Origin: Pseudomonas fluorescens
Lineage (GTDB): Bacteria > Pseudomonadota > Gammaproteobacteria > Pseudomonadales > Pseudomonadaceae
NCBI RefSeq assembly: GCF_000968015.1
Contig: NZ_LACH01000016.1
Coordinates: 1-64,000, forward strand
Direction of reading: 5' to 3'
DNA length: 64,000 bases
Numbering within the stretch: position 1 is the first letter of the stretch; each line of letters starts with the position of its first letter. The translations under genes were made by a program, and so were the position numbers. Below, piece after piece: positions 55,779 to 64,000 of this stretch. The notes under the pieces are model-generated. The model was not told where the DNA came from. It was given only the letters and a program-made list of their open reading frames with translations, and searched no databases.

Positions 55779-55880
55779 ATGTGGGTGTATCAGAGGCAAT
55801 TTGCTGATGCACTGTTGGTACAGCAACAATTCACTGCGTGTCGGCATCCAGTTCCTCCCGTAAATCCTGGCCCGCGAGCT

Positions 55881-55898
55881 TCGGCATGGACCCTGCAA
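55881..55898 (+). promoter_or_regulatory. putative sigma-54 promoter of the SfnB-like gene
   Basis: TCGGCATGGACCCTGCAA has GG at 55883-55884 and GC at 55895-55896, ten bases apart, with CGGCAT-N5-CTGCA close to the RpoN form. It lies about 52 bases before the ATG at 55950. It is weaker than the sfnG site but is in the matching position on the other side of the shared spacer. Confidence 0.6.
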
Positions 55899-55949
55899 TT
55901 GCCCCTGGCAGACGCAACACTTTCTACTGCCGACCCAAGGAGCCGTCCC

Positions 55950-57188
55950 ATGACCGAACATCAGGTAATCAATCCGCTGTCCACTGGCACTGACTATGAA
56001 ACGCTGGCCGCAAGGTTCCGGCCAATTTTCCAACGCATCGCCGCCGGTGCCGTTGAGCGCGAACAGTCCCGCAGCCTTCCGTACGAACCGATTCAGTGGC
56101 TCAAGGACGCCGGTTTCGGCGCCGTACGGATTCCCGTTGAATACGGCGGTGGCGGCGCCTCCCTGCCACAATTGTTTGAGCTGCTGATCGAATTGGCCGA
56201 AGCCGATTCCAACGTGCCTCAGGCCTTGCGCGGGCACTTCGCCTTTGCCGAGGATCGCTTGAACTCGGCGCCCGGGCCGGCGCGGGATCTGTGGTTCAAG
56301 CGCTTCGTCGACGGCGATATCGCCGGCAATGCCTGGACCGAAATCGGCAGCGTGGCGATTGGCGATGTCATCACCAAAGTCTCACCTCATGGCGATCAGT
56401 GGAGGCTCAACGGCGAGAAGTTCTACAGCACCGGCAGCCTGTTTTCCGACTGGATCGACGTGTATGCGCAACGCAGCGACACCGGCGGCGACGTGATTGC
56501 CGCGGTCCGCACTCGCCAGCCCGGCATCGTGCAGAGCGACGACTGGGACGGCTTCGGTCAACGCACCACCGGCAGTGGCACCTCACGGTTTATCGATGCC
56601 GACGTGGAGGCCGAGAACATCATCGACTTCGCCACCCGCTTCAAATACCAGACCGCGTTTTATCAGTTGGTGCTGCTGGCGACACTGGCCGGGATCGGTC
56701 GTGCGGCGTTGCGCGATGTGGCTCACCAAGTACGTGAACGCAAACGCATCTACAGCCATGGCAATGCGCAGCACGTCAGCCAGGATTCGCAGGTGCAGCA
56801 AGTGGTCGGTGAAATCGCGTCACTGGTGTATGCGGCCGAGGCCAGCGCCTTGAGGGCTGCACAACCGGCGCAGCGGGCTTATCTGGCGCGATTCTCAGGT
56901 GATGAAGCCTTGGAACAAGTGGCGAATGTCGCGGCGGAAATCGAATCGGCCAAGGCGCAGGTGGTGGTGTCGGAGCTGATCCAGCGAGCGACTACAGAGC
57001 TGTTCAATGCATTGGGGGCTTCGGATACTCGGGTGGGTAAATCGCTGGATCGGCACTGGCGCAATGCGCGGACGGTGTCGTCGCACAATCCGGTGATCTA
57101 CAAGGCACGGATTGTCGGGGATTGGGCGATCAACGGGACCGAGCCGCCGTTTGTGTGGCAGATCGGGAATGGGCCACAGACCAAGTGA
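55950..57188 (+). CDS. SfnB/DszC-like oxidoreductase (acyl-CoA dehydrogenase fold)
   Basis: A 412-residue protein of the acyl-CoA dehydrogenase fold, in the SfnB/DszC monooxygenase branch. The usual ACAD catalytic segment IYEG is absent from the C-terminus, which instead reads DRHWRNARTVSSHNPVIYKARIVGDWAINGTEPP; the HxNP pattern is typical of this branch. Other blocks are GAVRIPVEYGGGGASLPQLFELLIELAEADSN and NGEKFYSTGSLFSDWI. It is started at MTEHQVINPL after an AAGGAG site. Divergence from sfnG and a sigma-54-type promoter suggest a flavin-dependent oxygenase or oxidoreductase for organosulfur use under sulfur limitation. Confidence 0.9.
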   Translation: MTEHQVINPLSTGTDYETLAARFRPIFQRIAAGAVEREQSRSLPYEPIQWLKDAGFGAVRIPVEYGGGGASLPQLFELLIELAEADSNVPQALRGHFAFAEDRLNSAPGPARDLWFKRFVDGDIAGNAWTEIGSVAIGDVITKVSPHGDQWRLNGEKFYSTGSLFSDWIDVYAQRSDTGGDVIAAVRTRQPGIVQSDDWDGFGQRTTGSGTSRFIDADVEAENIIDFATRFKYQTAFYQLVLLATLAGIGRAALRDVAHQVRERKRIYSHGNAQHVSQDSQVQQVVGEIASLVYAAEASALRAAQPAQRAYLARFSGDEALEQVANVAAEIESAKAQVVVSELIQRATTELFNALGASDTRVGKSLDRHWRNARTVSSHNPVIYKARIVGDWAINGTEPPFVWQIGNGPQTK

Positions 57189-57208
57189 TGTGTCGTCAGG
57201 GCTGACGC

Positions 57209-57285
57209 CATCGCGAGCAAGCTCGCTCCCACATTGTTCTGTGCAACGCCGCAGATCCCCTGTGGGAGCGAGCTTGCTCGCGATA
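57209..57285. repeat. REPIN with distinct loop
   Basis: CATCGCGAGCAAGCTCGCTC and its complement flank ATTGTTCTGTGCAACGCCGC. It lies between the SfnB-like gene and the TauE/SafE gene. Confidence 0.9.
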
Positions 57286-57379
57286 GGGCCAGAGCGGTCG
57301 CCGCAGAAGTTGGATATAGGTAAGATATCGGCCCTTCCCCCGCAGCCCTGTCCTGCACCCCGCCGAATAAGCCGATTCC

Positions 57380-58159
57380 ATGCCTTTCGAACTCAGTGTT
57401 GACCTCACCACCCTGGCCATTCTGGCCCTCGTCGCTTTCATTGCCGGTTTCATCGACGCCATTGCCGGTGGCGGTGGTTTGTTGACCACCCCGGCGCTGC
57501 TGACCGCAGGCCTGCCGCCGCATCTGGTGCTGGGCACCAACAAACTCAGTTCGACGTTCGGCTCGGCCACCGCCAGTTTCACCTTCTACCGACGCAAGCT
57601 GTTCCATCCAAGGCAGTGGATGCACGCCATTGTCGGCACGCTGGTGGGCGCGCTGACCGGGGCTGTGGTCGCTCACTACCTGCCCGCGGAATGGCTGAAC
57701 AAGATGCTTCCGGTAATCGTTTTCGCCTGCGGCATTTATCTGTTGTTTGGCGGCACGCCGAAAGCGCCGCTGGACAGCGACGCACCGATCAAGAAAAAGT
57801 GGCAATCGACCCAAGGCTTCGGCCTCGGGTTTTACGACGGCGTGGCCGGTCCCGGCACGGGTGCTTTCTGGACCGTCAGCACGATGCTCATGTACCCCAT
57901 CGATCTGGTGAAGGCCAGCGGCGTGGCGCGCAGCATGAACTTCGTCAGCAACATTGCCGCACTGTCGGTGTTCGTATTTTCCGGGCAGGTGGACTGGATC
58001 ATCGGCCTGAGCATGGGCCTGTCGGTGATGGTCGGGGCGTTCTTCGGGGCCCGCACCGCCATCAGCGGCGGTGCGAAGTTCATTCGCCCGGTGTTCATCA
58101 CCGTGGTGCTGGGCTTGACCGTGCGGTTAGCCTGGCAACACTGGTTCAGCGTGGCCTAA
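57380..58159 (+). CDS. TauE/SafE (TSUP) family permease
   Basis: A 259-residue membrane protein with about eight helices in two repeats. The family motif appears as [22 protein letters not shown] (about residues 20-41) with [19 protein letters not shown] after it, and in the second half as [26 protein letters not shown] proteins move sulfite, sulfoacetate or related anions. Its place after two sulfone-use genes fits a sulfur role, but it is separated from them by a REPIN. Its last 33 bases overlap the convergent nudC gene. Confidence 0.88.
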   Translation: MPFELSVDLTTLAILALVAFIAGFIDAIAGGGGLLTTPALLTAGLPPHLVLGTNKLSSTFGSATASFTFYRRKLFHPRQWMHAIVGTLVGALTGAVVAHYLPAEWLNKMLPVIVFACGIYLLFGGTPKAPLDSDAPIKKKWQSTQGFGLGFYDGVAGPGTGAFWTVSTMLMYPIDLVKASGVARSMNFVSNIAALSVFVFSGQVDWIIGLSMGLSVMVGAFFGARTAISGGAKFIRPVFITVVLGLTVRLAWQHWFSVA

Positions 58160-58957
58160 GCGCCGCGCCACATAGACGTCGATCAGGTAACGGGCAATCG
58201 AGCGTGACGCCGGCAACGGCGGCAGCTCATGAACGTTGAACCACTGGGCGTCTTCGATCTCGTCTTCCTGACACACGATCTCGCCGCCGGCGTATTCGGC
58301 ATGGAAACCCAGCATCATCGAATGCGGGAACGGCCAGCACTGGCTGCCCATGTACTGGATGTGCTTGACCTCGATCTGCACTTCTTCGCGTACTTCGCGA
58401 ATCAGGCAGTCTTCGGCCGACTCGCCCGGCTCGGCAAACCCCGCCAACGTGCTGTAGACCCCGGCGACAAAGCGTGGCGAACGCGCCAGCAGGACCTCAT
58501 CGCCACGGGTCACCAGCACGATCATGCTCGGCGAAATGCGCGGGTAGCTGCGTAAATCGCACGGCTCGCAATACATCGCCCGTTCCCGGACCACCTGGGT
58601 CATCGCCTGCCCGCAGTTGCCGCAAAAGCGGTGTTCGCGGGCCCAGGTGCCGATTTGCGCGGCGTAACCGAGCACTTTGTAGAGCGTATGGTCGCCTTCG
58701 AGCATGAACGCCCGCAGGCCTTTCCAGTTGCAGCCCGGCACATCGCTGTGACTGCGCAGCTCCAGTAAATAGACCGGTTCGCCGTCCAGGTGACCGATGC
58801 CATGTTCGGCGAGGATCGACAGGTCCTGGCGCTTGAGCCATTCGCGGGGGAACAGCGCGCCATTGTCATCGAACAGAAAGCCTTCGGGGCTGCGCGCCAC
58901 GGCCCAGCCGCCGGGTTGGTCGGTGTCCAGTACTGCAGTGGTCCAGCGTGAAGTCAT
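58127..58957 (-). CDS. nudC: NADH pyrophosphatase / RNA deNADding Nudix enzyme
   Basis: A 276-residue NudC. A zinc ribbon is formed by CGNCG and CEPC (about residues 114-136), and the Nudix box is [23 protein letters not shown]. The NudC-specific signature is [14 protein letters not shown], where the usual Pro after SQ is Cys. It cleaves NAD(H) and removes NAD caps from RNA. It is convergent with the TSUP gene, overlapping it by 33 bases at the 3' end, and lies six bases downstream of the crotonase gene. Confidence 0.94.
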   Translation of the reverse strand: MTSRWTTAVLDTDQPGGWAVARSPEGFLFDDNGALFPREWLKRQDLSILAEHGIGHLDGEPVYLLELRSHSDVPGCNWKGLRAFMLEGDHTLYKVLGYAAQIGTWAREHRFCGNCGQAMTQVVRERAMYCEPCDLRSYPRISPSMIVLVTRGDEVLLARSPRFVAGVYSTLAGFAEPGESAEDCLIREVREEVQIEVKHIQYMGSQCWPFPHSMMLGFHAEYAGGEIVCQEDEIEDAQWFNVHELPPLPASRSIARYLIDVYVARRLGHAEPVLPG

Positions 58958-58963
58958 TTTTAA

Positions 58964-59776
58964 TCAGTCCAGAAATTCGGGTTTCTGTTTGCTCATATGG
59001 GCGGCCATGGCCACGCGCAGATCGGTGGATTGCAGCATGGCGGCGTTCCAGGTGGCGACGTATTCGAGGCCGTCATCGATGCGATGGTCGCGCATGTAGC
59101 TGATCATCTCTTTAGTGCCGGTGATCGCAATCGGCGACTTGCCGGCGATCTCGCGGGCAATGCCCATGACACCGTCGAGCAGGCTGGCGGTGTCGCTGTA
59201 GACGCGATTGACCAGGCCCATGCCACGCGCTTCTTCGGCACCGAACGTGCGACCAGTGTAAGCCAGTTCACGCAGCATGCCGTCACCGATGATCCGCGGC
59301 AAGCGTTGCAAAGTGCCAACGTCGGCGGCCATGCCTATGTCGATTTCCTTGATCGAGAATTGCGCGTCTTCGGCGGCGTAACGCATGTCGCAAGCCGAAA
59401 TCAAATCAATGGCGCCGCCCAGGCAATAACCCTGAACCGCCGCCAGTACCGGCTTGCGGCAATTGTCGACGGCATTGAAAGACGCTTGCAGGGCGAGGAT
59501 TTTCCGACGCAGCAGGCGCGCGTTACGACCCACGTCCTTGCCCAGTTCATTGGCCACGCCGGCCAGCATCATCAGGTCAATACCGGAAGAAAAATGCTTG
59601 CCCGCACCACTGAGCACCACTACCCGGACTTCGTCAGTGTCGTCTATCCACTGGAAAATCTCGATGATCTCGCTCCAGAACGCGGCATTCATCGAGTTGA
59701 TTTTTTCCGGCCGGTTGATCTGCACATGGGCGATTTTATCGGCCAGTTCGACGGTGAACGCAGTGTACTGAGACAT
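58964..59776 (-). CDS. crotonase, dienoyl-CoA isomerase-like
   Basis: A 270-residue crotonase-fold protein. SGAGKHFSSGIDLMML and GYCLGGAIDLISACDMRYAAEDAQFS form the oxyanion hole. KEIDIGMAADVGTLQRLPRI places Glu and Asp as in the delta(3,5)-delta(2,4)-dienoyl-CoA isomerase ECH1, so isomerisation of dienoyl-CoA from odd-position double bonds is the best guess. It is probably cotranscribed with nudC (six-base gap), without an evident functional link. Confidence 0.88.
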   Translation of the reverse strand: MSQYTAFTVELADKIAHVQINRPEKINSMNAAFWSEIIEIFQWIDDTDEVRVVVLSGAGKHFSSGIDLMMLAGVANELGKDVGRNARLLRRKILALQASFNAVDNCRKPVLAAVQGYCLGGAIDLISACDMRYAAEDAQFSIKEIDIGMAADVGTLQRLPRIIGDGMLRELAYTGRTFGAEEARGMGLVNRVYSDTASLLDGVMGIAREIAGKSPIAITGTKEMISYMRDHRIDDGLEYVATWNAAMLQSTDLRVAMAAHMSKQKPEFLD

Positions 59777-60338
59777 GGCAGTGATCCTTTTACCGGGCAG
59801 AAAATGAGGCCCGGACTATAACAAGGCATCAAGGCGGACCGTAAGGCAGCGGTTCGGCCAAAGACGGGACTGGTCGACGCGCACCATAACGGTGCGCAAG
59901 CCTTGCCGTGCATCGCACATTCATGTGACATCTCGACTTTTTTTTGAGCCAAAACGGTCAAAAAACATGCCCTTCGTCGGTGCGTTTCTCCCTCCAGGCG
60001 GTACGTCCGTACCTCTTTAAACCGATTGTCGAACAATTTTGCCATCTGGTCTCCACCGCTCTAAGTTCTGGCCTAGACTCAGCTCCGCGGGGCGAAACCG
60101 GTCGGTCACAAAGCGGAAAGAAAGTCGAAACTTTTGCCGGGCGTGACGGGTCAGCTTAAAAGGAGGGGCGTTGCGACTGGTGCAATCCTTGCAACGATCA
60201 CTACAGCCATTCTGCTTCATCGTATTGGCAGCGCTTGCTCACCGATGCGTAGCGCGTTTGCGCCCGGCCACAGGAATTGGCCACGAAACACCGTTTGTGC
60301 CAGACCTAAGAATTAGATCAACAACACGGGAGATTCAT
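59777..60338. promoter_or_regulatory. 562-base divergent spacer before glgA
   Basis: No convincing gene is present. CTAGACT at 60073-60079 resembles the RpoS -10 element CTATACT, and glycogen/trehalose genes in pseudomonads are commonly RpoS-dependent, so it is a candidate promoter with a leader of about 250 bases. A perfect AGGAGG at 60161-60166 is followed by TTG at 60171, in frame with glgA (see the finding on the glgA start). GGTACGTCCGTACC at 60000-60013 is a short palindrome. AT-rich sequence near 59938-59965 may serve the crotonase gene. Confidence 0.4.
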
Positions 60339-61925
60339 ATGATCAGTGCGGCTTTAGATATTCAGGGAGAACGTGCTCATCAGCAGGTCGGCGAAACGAG
60401 CGCCGTGAGCGCTCCAAGTCACCAATCGATCAGCGTCCCAGGCACCAAGACGCTGACACCGGTGGCCAGTCAGAATCCCAACAAGAAGAAAGTGCTGTTC
60501 GTCACCTCGGAGATCGCCGATCTGGTGAAAACCGGAGGTCTGGGCGACGTTTCCGCAGCGCTGCCGCGAGCCATGGCTCACTTGCACGATGTGCGGGTGT
60601 TGATCCCCGGTTACCCGCAAGTGCTGCACAGCGAAAACCCGATTCACATCATTGGTGAACTCGGTGGTCACGCCGCGTTGCCCCCCTGCAAGATCGGGCG
60701 CATGGACATGCCCGATGGTCTGGTCATTTACGTGTTGATCTGCCCCGAGCTCTATGAGCGCGAGGGTTCGCCTTACGGTGCCAACAACGGCCGCGACTGG
60801 CCGGACAACCACATCCGTTTCGCCCGCCTGGGCCTGGCCGCCGCCGACATCGCCGCCAACCTTGCACAAATTCACTGGTGCCCGGACCTGGTGCACGCCC
60901 ATGACTGGCCTGCCGGCCTGGCACCCGCTTACATGCACTGGCGTGGTCAGCGCACCCCGACGCTGTTCACCATTCATAACCTCGCCTACCAGGGCGTTAC
61001 CAGTCTTGGCTCGTGCCCGGAACTGGGTATTCCCCTGCATGCCTTGCAACAGGAAGGCATGGAGTTCTACGGCAAGATGTCGTTCCTCAAGGCCGGCATG
61101 GCTTATTCGAGCCACATCACCACCGTCAGCGCCACCTATGCCCAGGAAATCACCACCCCGGCCTTCGGCTGCGGTCTCGACGGCTTTCTTGCCGCCAAGA
61201 CCCAGCAAGGCCTGCTCAGTGGTATTCCCAATGGCATCGATGAAAGCTGGGACGCTGCCACCGACCCGCACCTGTTCTGCCCCTTCAAAATTGGCGATTG
61301 GGAAGGCAAAGCGGTCAACGCCGCCCACGTGCGTGAGCTGTTCGGCCTGGACGATAGCGAAGGTCCGCTGTTCGCCGTGGTTTCGCGACTGGTCTATCAG
61401 AAAGGCCTGGACCTGACCGAAGCCGTCTCCGAGTACATCGTCAAATCTGGCGGGCAGATCGCGATCATCGGTCGTGGCGAGCCGGAAGAAGAACAAGCCA
61501 TGCGTGAGCTGGCCGTGCGCTTTCCAGGTCAGATCGGCGTGCGCATCGGTTTCAACGAAACCGACGCCCGTCGCATGTTCGCCGGCAGTGATTTCCTGCT
61601 GATGCCTTCACGTTACGAGCCTTGCGGGCTGAGCCAGATGTACGCCCAGCGCTTCGGTTCATTGCCGGTTGCACGCAACACCGGGGGTTTGGCCGACACC
61701 ATTGAAAACGGCGTGACCGGTTTCCTGTTCGACGAATCCACGGCCGAGAGCTACGAGGAAGCCCTGAGCCGGGCCTTCAAGGTTTTTGCCTTCCCCGACC
61801 TGCTCAATGCCATGCGTTGCCGGGCCATGGCCGCGCCTTTCAACTGGTGCAAGGCGGTCGAACCATACGCCGAACTCTACGAACAGCTTGTCACTAAGGC
61901 GTTGGGTAAATCGGGCAAACATTAA
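60339..61925 (+). CDS. glgA: glycogen synthase (ADP-glucose)
   Basis: A 528-residue GT5 synthase. The ADP-glucose-binding KTGGLGDV is at residues 64-71, after a 50-residue N-terminal tail rich in Ser, Pro and Thr. The retaining E-x7-E motif is in SRYEPCGLSQMYAQRFGSLPVARNTGGL. It is started at MISAALDIQGERAHQQ, with GGGAG eight bases before; a longer in-frame form from TTG 60171 is possible. It extends alpha-1,4 glucan from ADP-glucose. Its neighbours treZ and malQ belong to glycogen-linked trehalose synthesis and maltodextrin recycling. Confidence 0.93.
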   Translation: MISAALDIQGERAHQQVGETSAVSAPSHQSISVPGTKTLTPVASQNPNKKKVLFVTSEIADLVKTGGLGDVSAALPRAMAHLHDVRVLIPGYPQVLHSENPIHIIGELGGHAALPPCKIGRMDMPDGLVIYVLICPELYEREGSPYGANNGRDWPDNHIRFARLGLAAADIAANLAQIHWCPDLVHAHDWPAGLAPAYMHWRGQRTPTLFTIHNLAYQGVTSLGSCPELGIPLHALQQEGMEFYGKMSFLKAGMAYSSHITTVSATYAQEITTPAFGCGLDGFLAAKTQQGLLSGIPNGIDESWDAATDPHLFCPFKIGDWEGKAVNAAHVRELFGLDDSEGPLFAVVSRLVYQKGLDLTEAVSEYIVKSGGQIAIIGRGEPEEEQAMRELAVRFPGQIGVRIGFNETDARRMFAGSDFLLMPSRYEPCGLSQMYAQRFGSLPVARNTGGLADTIENGVTGFLFDESTAESYEEALSRAFKVFAFPDLLNAMRCRAMAAPFNWCKAVEPYAELYEQLVTKALGKSGKH

Positions 61926-61938
61926 GAGGTTTTCAAAG

Positions 61939-63738
61939 ATGCCGTTACGGACCCTTGAGACCTGGCCCCACGGCGCAATCATGCTGGACGCAGAGCACAC
62001 GCGTTTTGCCTTGTGGGCGCCAGATGCGTATTACGTCAGTGTCGAACTGGAAGATGGACAGTCCTTGCCACTCCTGCCCCAGGCAGATGGCTGGTTCGTG
62101 ATCAACACCCGCTGCCCCGCCGGCACGCGTTACCGCTTCAACATCGACGGGGAGCTTGCGGTGCCCGACCCGGCCTCCCGCGCGCAGGCCGGTGATATCG
62201 ACCGTCACAGCGTGGTGGTCGATCCACTTGCGTATCAATGGCGACACAGCACCTGGTTCGGGCGGCCGTGGAATGAGGCGGTGATCTACGAATTGCACGT
62301 CGGTGCGCTCGGCGGCTTCAGCGAAGTCGAGCAGCACCTGGCGCGCCTCGTGGAGTTGGGCATCAGTGCGATCGAACTGATGCCGCTGGCGCAGTTCCCC
62401 GGTGATCGCAATTGGGGCTACGACGGGGTTCTGCCCTACGCGCCCCAAGCCTCCTATGGCACTCCCGAACAACTCAAACACCTGATCGACACCGCCCACG
62501 GCCATGGCCTGGCGGTGATTCTCGACGTGGTCTACAACCACTTCGGCCCGGACGGCAATTACCTGCATCGCTACGCCAAGGCCTTCTTCCGCGAAGACAA
62601 GCACACCCCGTGGGGCGCGGCGATCGACTTCCGGCGGCGCGAGGTGCGGGACTTCTTCATCGACAATGCGTTGATGTGGTTGCTGGAGTACCGCTTCGAT
62701 GGTTTGCGCCTGGACGCGGTGCATGCCATCGAAGACCCTGACTTTCTTCAGGAACTGGCGCAAAAGGTTCGCCAGCAAATCGATCCGGCGCGTCATGTCT
62801 GGCTGACGGTAGAGAACGAACACAACCAGGCCAGTCTGCTGGAACAAGGCTTCGACGCGCAGTGGAACGACGACGGCCACAATGCCTTGCACGTGCTGCT
62901 GACCGGCGAAACCGATGCCTATTACGCCGACTATGCGCAAAACCCCACCGAGCAACTGGCGCGATGCCTGAGCCAGGGCTTTGTGTTTCAGGGCCACGTG
63001 ACCCGTCACGGTACAACCCGTGGCGAGCCCAGCGGTCATTTGCCGCCCAGTGCTTTCGTGCTGTTTCTGCAAAACCACGACCAGATCGGCAACCGCGCCT
63101 TGGGCGAACGACTGCATCAACTGGCCAACCCCGATGCGCTCAAGGCAGCCACTGCATTACTGCTGTTGTCACCGATGATCCCGCTGATGTTCATGGGCGA
63201 CGAGTTCGCCGCCGAGCAACCGTTCCTGTTCTTCACCAGCCATCACGGTGAACTCGCGGAGCTGGTCCGCGAGGGACGACGTAACGAGTTTGCCGCCTTC
63301 AGCGCGTTTGCTGATCCGCACACACGCGAGCGGATTCCCGACCCCAACGCGCGCCAGACCTTTGAGGCGTCACGCCCCGAGCTGACCTCAACCCGACAGT
63401 CCGCAATGCACGACCTGTATCGCCAACTGTTGCAGATCCGCCATCAGCAGATCATTCCCCGCCTGCCCGGTGCTCAGGCATTGGGTGCCGAGGTGCTGGC
63501 CACCGGCGCGGTAACGGCGCGCTGGCGACTGGGCGATGGCAGTCAGCTGCGCATTGACCTGAACCTCAGCGACACGCTAGTGGTCCACTCCCCACAGGCC
63601 GACGCTTCATTGTTGTTGTTCGAATACCCGCCACAGTCAGCCGGTCTGTTGGATCAGGGCACACTTGCCCCGTATTGCGCGCTAGTCAGCCTCACGGCCG
63701 CAGCCCCTTTGCTAACCCCGGATGGAGAGCGCCAATGA
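61939..63738 (+). CDS. treZ: malto-oligosyltrehalose trehalohydrolase
   Basis: A 599-residue GH13 enzyme. An N-terminal CBM48-like domain (MPLRTLETWPHGAIMLDAEHTRFALWAPDA) is followed by the catalytic barrel. Catalytic residues are in FDGLRLDAVHAI (nucleophile Asp), WLTVENEHNQASL (acid Glu) and FLQNHDQIGNRAL (Asp). It frees trehalose from maltooligosyl-trehalose made by TreY, expected further downstream. The ATG at 61939 is 13 bases after the glgA stop; the long frame upstream of it lies within glgA. It overlaps malQ by four bases. Confidence 0.95.
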   Translation: MPLRTLETWPHGAIMLDAEHTRFALWAPDAYYVSVELEDGQSLPLLPQADGWFVINTRCPAGTRYRFNIDGELAVPDPASRAQAGDIDRHSVVVDPLAYQWRHSTWFGRPWNEAVIYELHVGALGGFSEVEQHLARLVELGISAIELMPLAQFPGDRNWGYDGVLPYAPQASYGTPEQLKHLIDTAHGHGLAVILDVVYNHFGPDGNYLHRYAKAFFREDKHTPWGAAIDFRRREVRDFFIDNALMWLLEYRFDGLRLDAVHAIEDPDFLQELAQKVRQQIDPARHVWLTVENEHNQASLLEQGFDAQWNDDGHNALHVLLTGETDAYYADYAQNPTEQLARCLSQGFVFQGHVTRHGTTRGEPSGHLPPSAFVLFLQNHDQIGNRALGERLHQLANPDALKAATALLLLSPMIPLMFMGDEFAAEQPFLFFTSHHGELAELVREGRRNEFAAFSAFADPHTRERIPDPNARQTFEASRPELTSTRQSAMHDLYRQLLQIRHQQIIPRLPGAQALGAEVLATGAVTARWRLGDGSQLRIDLNLSDTLVVHSPQADASLLLFEYPPQSAGLLDQGTLAPYCALVSLTAAAPLLTPDGERQ

Positions 63739-64000
63739 GCGACGCGCAACTGGAAATACTGGCCACTCGAGCTGGCCTGGCTGTCGACTGGATCGACGCC
63801 AACGGCCGCCCACAGAAAGTCGCTCCATCGGTGTTGCGTAACGTCCTCATCGGACTCGGCCACCCGGCCGGCACCGCCCAGGAAATCGACGCCAGCCTGC
63901 TGGAATTGCAGCAGGTGCAACAGACTCGACACCTGCCGCCGCTGCTGACCGCAGACGTCGGTGTCGGCCTGAGCCTGGCGCATTACTTTGAGCCGGAAAC
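63735..64000 (+). CDS. malQ: 4-alpha-glucanotransferase, 5' part only
   Basis: The first 88 codons, cut by the window edge. MSDAQLEILATRAGLAVDWIDANGRPQKV and PSVLRNVLIGLGHPAGT match the N-terminal domain of MalQ amylomaltase, as found between treZ and treY in pseudomonads. The start overlaps the treZ stop (ATGA). It would rearrange maltodextrins to supply the trehalose pathway. The catalytic part lies outside the window, so this is based on the N-terminus and gene order. Confidence 0.82.
   Translation, partial: MSDAQLEILATRAGLAVDWIDANGRPQKVAPSVLRNVLIGLGHPAGTAQEIDASLLELQQVQQTRHLPPLLTADVGVGLSLAHYFEPE

Noticed and set aside
60134-60316. A 60-codon plus-strand frame upstream of glgA
   Set aside because: Its TTG start has no ribosome site and it is out of frame with the AGGAGG signal; the product has no recognisable feature.

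Overview
The window looks like chromosome of a Pseudomonas of the P. fluorescens complex. The evidence is high GC coding with little spacer, the arnBCADTEF-ugd order, a glgA-treZ-malQ block, SfnG-type sulfone use, an isoleucine/valine acyl-CoA cluster of pseudomonad type, and many GCGAGC(A/C)AGCTCGC-type REP doublets (REPINs). I recognise no rRNA, tRNA, CRISPR array or prophage block.

Layout. (1) 0.4-12.7 kb, iron acquisition: an MFS exporter, an ECF sigma/FecR pair behind a Fur-like site, a signalling TonB-dependent receptor, a periplasmic binding protein, a FecCD permease and an ATPase, then a second, FbpABC-type ferric-ion ABC system. (2) 12.7-13.6 kb: a lone, catalytically intact tyrosine recombinase. 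(3) 14.0-24.4 kb: the lipid A 4-amino-4-deoxy-L-arabinose operon arnBCADTEF-ugd plus a second GT39 (ArnT-like) gene, nine genes with overlapping ends, followed by a repeat and a decayed GNAT gene. (4) 24.7-34.8 kb, the most unusual part: a divergent LysR regulator, an ArgH-family lyase, a polar amino-acid-type ABC transporter, two tandem cytoplasmic CE4 (HpPgdA/PuuE-like) hydrolases, an MmgE/PrpD protein and an MFS transporter. I read it as a catabolic cluster for an imported amide, imide or aminopolycarboxylate compound whose C-N bonds are hydrolysed and then cleaved by beta-elimination. The substrate is not known from sequence. (5) 35.0-41.6 kb: an HPP membrane protein, then minus-strand ctlX-astA and a basic-amino-acid ABC transporter with its Lrp regulator (arginine/citrulline use).

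(6) 42.1-51.6 kb: branched-chain acyl-CoA degradation. A plus-strand pair (3-hydroxyisobutyryl-CoA hydrolase, acyl-CoA dehydrogenase) serves the valine branch. A minus-strand five-gene set (acyl-CoA synthetase, SDR, thiolase, acyl-CoA dehydrogenase, enoyl-CoA hydratase) serves the 2-methylbutyryl/isoleucine branch, with an AraC regulator upstream. (7) 51.7-54.4 kb: pssA, and a TetR/SnoaL-like pair with a perfect palindrome inside the promoter. (8) 54.5-58.2 kb: divergent sfnG and an SfnB/DszC-like oxidoreductase, each with a sigma-54-type promoter, then a TauE/SafE permease. (9) 58.1-59.8 kb: nudC and a dienoyl-CoA isomerase-like crotonase. (10) 60.3-64.0 kb: glgA, treZ and the start of malQ, cut by the window edge.

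Almost every operon boundary carries an inverted repeat. Two main families are present: REPINs (GCGAGC cores, with two conserved loop types) and longer hairpins containing the gatcttttgatc or gtaggagctg core.
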